From positions 1 through 8,699 of the forward strand of contig DAOWCY010000259.1 in NCBI GenBank assembly GCA_030639305.1: a stretch of 8,699 nucleotides of DNA, written 5' to 3'. Positions 6,518-8,699 of this stretch are shown in pieces. Positions within the stretch are counted from its first letter, which is position 1. Each line of letters begins with the position of its first letter. The notes beneath the pieces were generated by a model, which was not told where the DNA came from, ran no database searches, and saw only the letters and a list, made by a program, of their open reading frames with translations. The stretch is from JAGLQA01 sp023135565. Its GTDB lineage: Bacteria > Acidobacteriota > Aminicenantia > UBA2199. Position numbers and translations under genes: made by a program.

Positions 6518-8116
6518 ATGTCGGTTAATAAAAAAACAACACGCTTTTTTAACACTGCCGGGCCGGTAAAAGAAGAGAAACACTATCAAATCGATCCTCT
6601 CGGTCGTATCGACCTGGAGGCAATCCTATCCCTGATCAGCCAGGAAAAATATTTCGTGCTTCATGCTCCCCGGCAGACCGGGAAAACTTCCTATATGCTG
6701 GCGCTGATGGATTATTTGAATACAAAAGGTTGGTATAAATCCTTATACGTCAATGTCGAACCCGCCCAAATGGCCAGGGAGAGAATAAAAGACGGCATAC
6801 TCACCATTCTCAGGATTATCGCTAATGAATCTTACCTGTGCCTGAAGGATTCATTTTTGAAGGATAATTGGAAAGCTATCCTGGAGGACAGCGGCGAACT
6901 GTATGCTTTACAGGATGCACTCATGCAGTGGTGCCGGCGCAGCGATAAACCTATCGTTCTTTTTTTAGATGAGATCGACTCCCTGGTGGGAGATACATTG
7001 ATATCCGTACTGCGGCAACTGCGCAGCGGCTATAACAATCGACCGGCAATGTTTCCCCAAAGTATCGTATTGTGCGGCGTACGCGATGTGCGCGACTACC
7101 GTATCCACTCGAAAAAAGACAAAGACATCATAACCGGCGGCAGCGCTTTTAATATCAAAGCCGAATCATTAAGGCTGGGGAATTTCGATTTGAATGAAAT
7201 CAAAACACTGTATAACCGGCATACAAAAGATACAGGCCAAACCTTTGCGGATAATGTTTTCCCCCTGGTCTGGGAATTAACCGAAGGCCAGCCCTGGCTG
7301 GTGAACGCGCTGGGGTATGAAGTTTGCTTTAAAATGAAAGAGGGACGGGAGCGGGCAAAAGCCATTAGCGCGGACATGATCAACCGGGCAAAAGAACATC
7401 TCATCCTGCGCCGGGAAACTCACTTAGATCAATTAGCCGACAAACTGAGAGAAGGCCGGGTGATCAGGGTGCTGGAACCTATCCTTTCCGGTTTCGGGGA
7501 TGTAGAAAAAATCCCCACCGACGATATCGATTATGCCGTAGATTTAGGATTAATAAAAAAAGAACCCCAGATCAGGATTTCCAACAAGATATACAAAGAG
7601 GTAATACCCAGGGAGTTGACCTACAGCGCCCAGTTGACCATTCTACAGGAAGCGCCCTGGTACAGCGAGGACGATGGCCGTTTAAATATGGATAAACTTT
7701 TAACTGCTTTCCAGGAATTTTACAGGAAACATTTCGAAAGCTGGGTAGACGGTCTCGATTATGCGGAAGCCGGGTCGCAACTGCTGCTGCAAGCTTTTTT
7801 ACAGCGTATCGTAAACAGCGGCGGCCAGGTGGAACGGGAGTACGGGTTGGGCCGGCAACGCACCGACCTGTTATTGATCCGGCCTTATTCGAAAGGCGTC
7901 CAACAGGTGGTTATCGAAATGAAAATACGTTATGGAAGCCTGGAAAGCACTATTGCCAAAGGACTGGAACAAACCTGGGGATATATGGATAAATGCGGCG
8001 CCGGTGAAGGTTATTTATTGATTTTCGACCGTTCGGAGAAGGTTTCATGGGAAAAGAAAATATTCCAAAAAACAAGAACCTATGAAGGAACTACTATCAA
8101 AATATTCGGTATGTAG
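6518..8116 (+). CDS. AAA-family ATPase with C-terminal PD-(D/E)XK nuclease-like domain
   Basis: This 532-aa protein couples a P-loop ATPase to a predicted nuclease. Near the N-terminus, FFNTAGPV and a KYFVLHAPRQTGKTS segment hold Walker A (PRQTGKTS, residues 51-58); Walker B is LFLDEIDS with D151-E152. A VLCGVRDVRDYR segment follows at the sensor position. The C-terminal domain has the PD-(D/E)XK core: RTD (D450), then IEMK (E467, K469), then QTWGY (Q485), matching the pattern of DUF1703-like nucleases attached to AAA-like ATPases. No signal peptide or membrane segment is seen, so it should be cytoplasmic. The family is common in many copies in anaerobic bacteria. Its role is not established; a defence function is inferred only from its position next to a restriction operon. 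The gene has its own promoter and lies between same-orientation hairpin repeats, with one beginning 3 nt after its stop. Nuclease activity is plausible because all core residues are present, but unproven. Confidence 0.88.
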   Translation: MSVNKKTTRFFNTAGPVKEEKHYQIDPLGRIDLEAILSLISQEKYFVLHAPRQTGKTSYMLALMDYLNTKGWYKSLYVNVEPAQMARERIKDGILTILRIIANESYLCLKDSFLKDNWKAILEDSGELYALQDALMQWCRRSDKPIVLFLDEIDSLVGDTLISVLRQLRSGYNNRPAMFPQSIVLCGVRDVRDYRIHSKKDKDIITGGSAFNIKAESLRLGNFDLNEIKTLYNRHTKDTGQTFADNVFPLVWELTEGQPWLVNALGYEVCFKMKEGRERAKAISADMINRAKEHLILRRETHLDQLADKLREGRVIRVLEPILSGFGDVEKIPTDDIDYAVDLGLIKKEPQIRISNKIYKEVIPRELTYSAQLTILQEAPWYSEDDGRLNMDKLLTAFQEFYRKHFESWVDGLDYAEAGSQLLLQAFLQRIVNSGGQVEREYGLGRQRTDLLLIRPYSKGVQQVVIEMKIRYGSLESTIAKGLEQTWGYMDKCGAGEGYLLIFDRSEKVSWEKKIFQKTRTYEGTTIKIFGM

Positions 8117-8119
8117 CAG

Positions 8120-8241
8120 CCCCACTCGCGTGGGGGGGCAATAAGCCGCTCCGCGGCAAGGTGGCGCTTTTGCTTCTCGATCATCAAAAGTTTTGTTCAA
8201 ACTTTTTCAAAAGTTTGGCCCCCGGCAGGGCTGCCGGAGGC
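8120..8241 (+). repeat. Hairpin repeat copy R4 (full-length type, with a 23-bp extra segment)
   Basis: R4 begins 3 nt after the ATPase stop. Hairpin A is CCCCAC-TCGC-GTGGGG (8120-8135). Hairpin B is GCCGC-TCC-GCGGC (8145-8157), with one change in the loop. GGTGGCGCTTTTG follows, then CAAAAG (8185-8190), then an insertion relative to R2 that carries a near-perfect palindrome AAACTTTT (8199-8206) / AAAAGTTT (8209-8216). It ends with CCGGCAG (8222-8228) / CTGCCGG (8231-8237). It has the same orientation as R1-R3. Confidence 0.85.
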
Positions 8242-8274
8242 AGGGGATCAGGCCGGTAAATACTAAAGTGAACG

Positions 8275-8529
8275 ATGGATAATAACAAAGTGAATGTTTC
8301 AGACAGCGAGTTCCTTCTATACTCTACAAGTGACGAACAAACCCGGATAGAAGTGCGTTTGTACAACGACACGGTGTGGTTGTCATTAAACCGGATGGCA
8401 GAGTTGTTCAAGAGAGACAAATCCGTTATATCGCGGCATATTCGCAATGTTTTTGCTGAAGGCGAATTGCAGCGGGATTCAACCGTTGCAAAATTTGCAA
8501 CAGTTCAAAAGGAAGGTAGTTCTTCATGA
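8275..8529 (+). pseudogene. RhuM family protein, N-terminal fragment
   Basis: The 84-aa product matches the start of RhuM-family proteins (named from a Salmonella pathogenicity-island gene). It has a leading SEFLLYSTSD segment, EVRLYNDTVWLSLNRMAELF, then the helix-turn-helix-like RDKSVISRHIRNVFAEGEL (about residues 48-66) and VAKFATVQKEG (about 71-81). Complete members are about 300 aa or more. Here the similarity stops at QKEG and the frame closes three residues later with TGA (8527-8529), so most of the protein is missing and the gene is probably dead. A weak purine stretch (AAAGTGA, 8264-8270) is the only ribosome binding candidate. RhuM genes are often found inside or beside restriction-modification loci. 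Family recognition is from memory of conserved motifs; a short functional DNA-binding product cannot be excluded. Confidence 0.72.
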
Positions 8530-8565
8530 TGCGCGCCTCACCCGGAGACAACGAAATTAACAAAC

Positions 8566-8610
8566 CCCACTCGCGTGGGGAAGCGTTGAACGGTGGTGCT
8601 TTTCGACGAG
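8566..8610 (+). repeat. Hairpin repeat copy R5 (degenerate)
   Basis: Hairpin A is intact, CCCCAC-TCGC-GTGGGG (8566-8581), and is identical to that of R2 and R4. Hairpin B has been lost: AAGCGTTGAACGGTGGTGCT runs straight into the TTTTCGACGAG tail, which corresponds to the GGTGGCGCTTTTG part of other copies. It lies 36 nt after the stop of the RhuM fragment. Confidence 0.7.
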
Positions 8611-8615
8611 CTAAC

Positions 8616-8684
8616 ACACCCCGTCACTTCGGGGCAAAAAACAAAAAAGCCCCTCAGTGCCACCCCTCTCAAGAGGGGAATTTT
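8616..8684. repeat. Right-edge hairpin cluster, different from R1-R5
   Basis: Three inverted repeats are packed in 70 bases: CCCCG (8619-8623) / CGGGG (8630-8634); GGGGC (8631-8635) / GCCCC (8649-8653) with an A-rich 13-nt loop; and CCCCTC (8663-8668) / GAGGGG (8673-8678), followed by AATTTT. They share arms, so they cannot all form at once. On the minus strand the second stem is followed by runs of T, but no gene reads toward it. The sequence looks like a dispersed intergenic repeat (its minus strand begins AATTCCCCTCTTGAGAGGGG), possibly cut by the window edge. Confidence 0.55.
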
Positions 8685-8699
8685 AGCTGGTCAATAATC

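Noticed and set aside
6318..8581. CRISPR array: the minus-strand text of hairpin A resembles the stem of type I-E CRISPR repeats
   Set aside because: Copies are not regularly spaced, flanking sequence is itself repeated and not unique spacer, copies vary, and no cas gene is present.
6417..8591. Integron attC sites: GTTGAGC (6417-6423) and GTTGAAC (8585-8591) fit the GTTRRRY core
   Set aside because: No matching RYYYAAC partner in the right arrangement was found and there is no integrase gene. The matches are short and come from the repeat itself.

Overview
The window is a piece of a bacterial accessory, defence-type region, with all supported genes on the + strand. An AT-rich leader with a good sigma70-like promoter comes first. 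It is followed by a two-gene, type III-like restriction-modification operon: a 1016-aa helicase-nuclease at 380-3430 and a 932-aa beta-class DNA methyltransferase at 3440-6238, only 9 nt apart. Next is a separately promoted 532-aa AAA ATPase with a C-terminal PD-(D/E)XK-type nuclease domain (6518-8116). Last is an N-terminal remnant of a RhuM-family protein (8275-8529). No rRNA, tRNA, CRISPR array, transposase or integrase is visible.

None of the spaces between genes downstream of the methyltransferase is ordinary. They are filled with diverged, same-orientation copies of one hairpin module: a CCCCAC-TCGC-GTGGGG hairpin, a short ATAA linker, a GCCGC-TTC-GCGGC hairpin, then GCGCTTTTG. Fuller copies continue into CAAAAGTTTGG and a CCGGC..GCCGG hairpin. 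Copies lie at 6242-6450, 8120-8241 and, degenerate, 8566-8610. The ATPase gene is therefore bracketed by direct repeats, and the first hairpin begins exactly 3 nt after the stop codon of both the methyltransferase and the ATPase. A different hairpin cluster occupies the right edge (8616-8684).

The helicase-nuclease and methyltransferase should act together: the methyltransferase would recognise and protect a short site, and the ATP-driven Res-like subunit would cut unmodified DNA. The target-recognition part of the methyltransferase (about 4205-4765) is clearly AT-richer (about 40% GC by hand count) than its flanks (about 52-60%), which points to exchange of the specificity domain. The ATPase-nuclease and the RhuM remnant are typical companions in defence islands, but nothing in the sequence proves that they work with the restriction operon.

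The host is uncertain. GC content is around 50% in the genes, sigma70-like promoters and Shine-Dalgarno sites are conventional, and the AAA/PD-(D/E)XK family is known to be amplified in spirochaetes, Desulfobacterota and similar anaerobes. A Gram-negative anaerobe or environmental lineage is a guess, not a determination.
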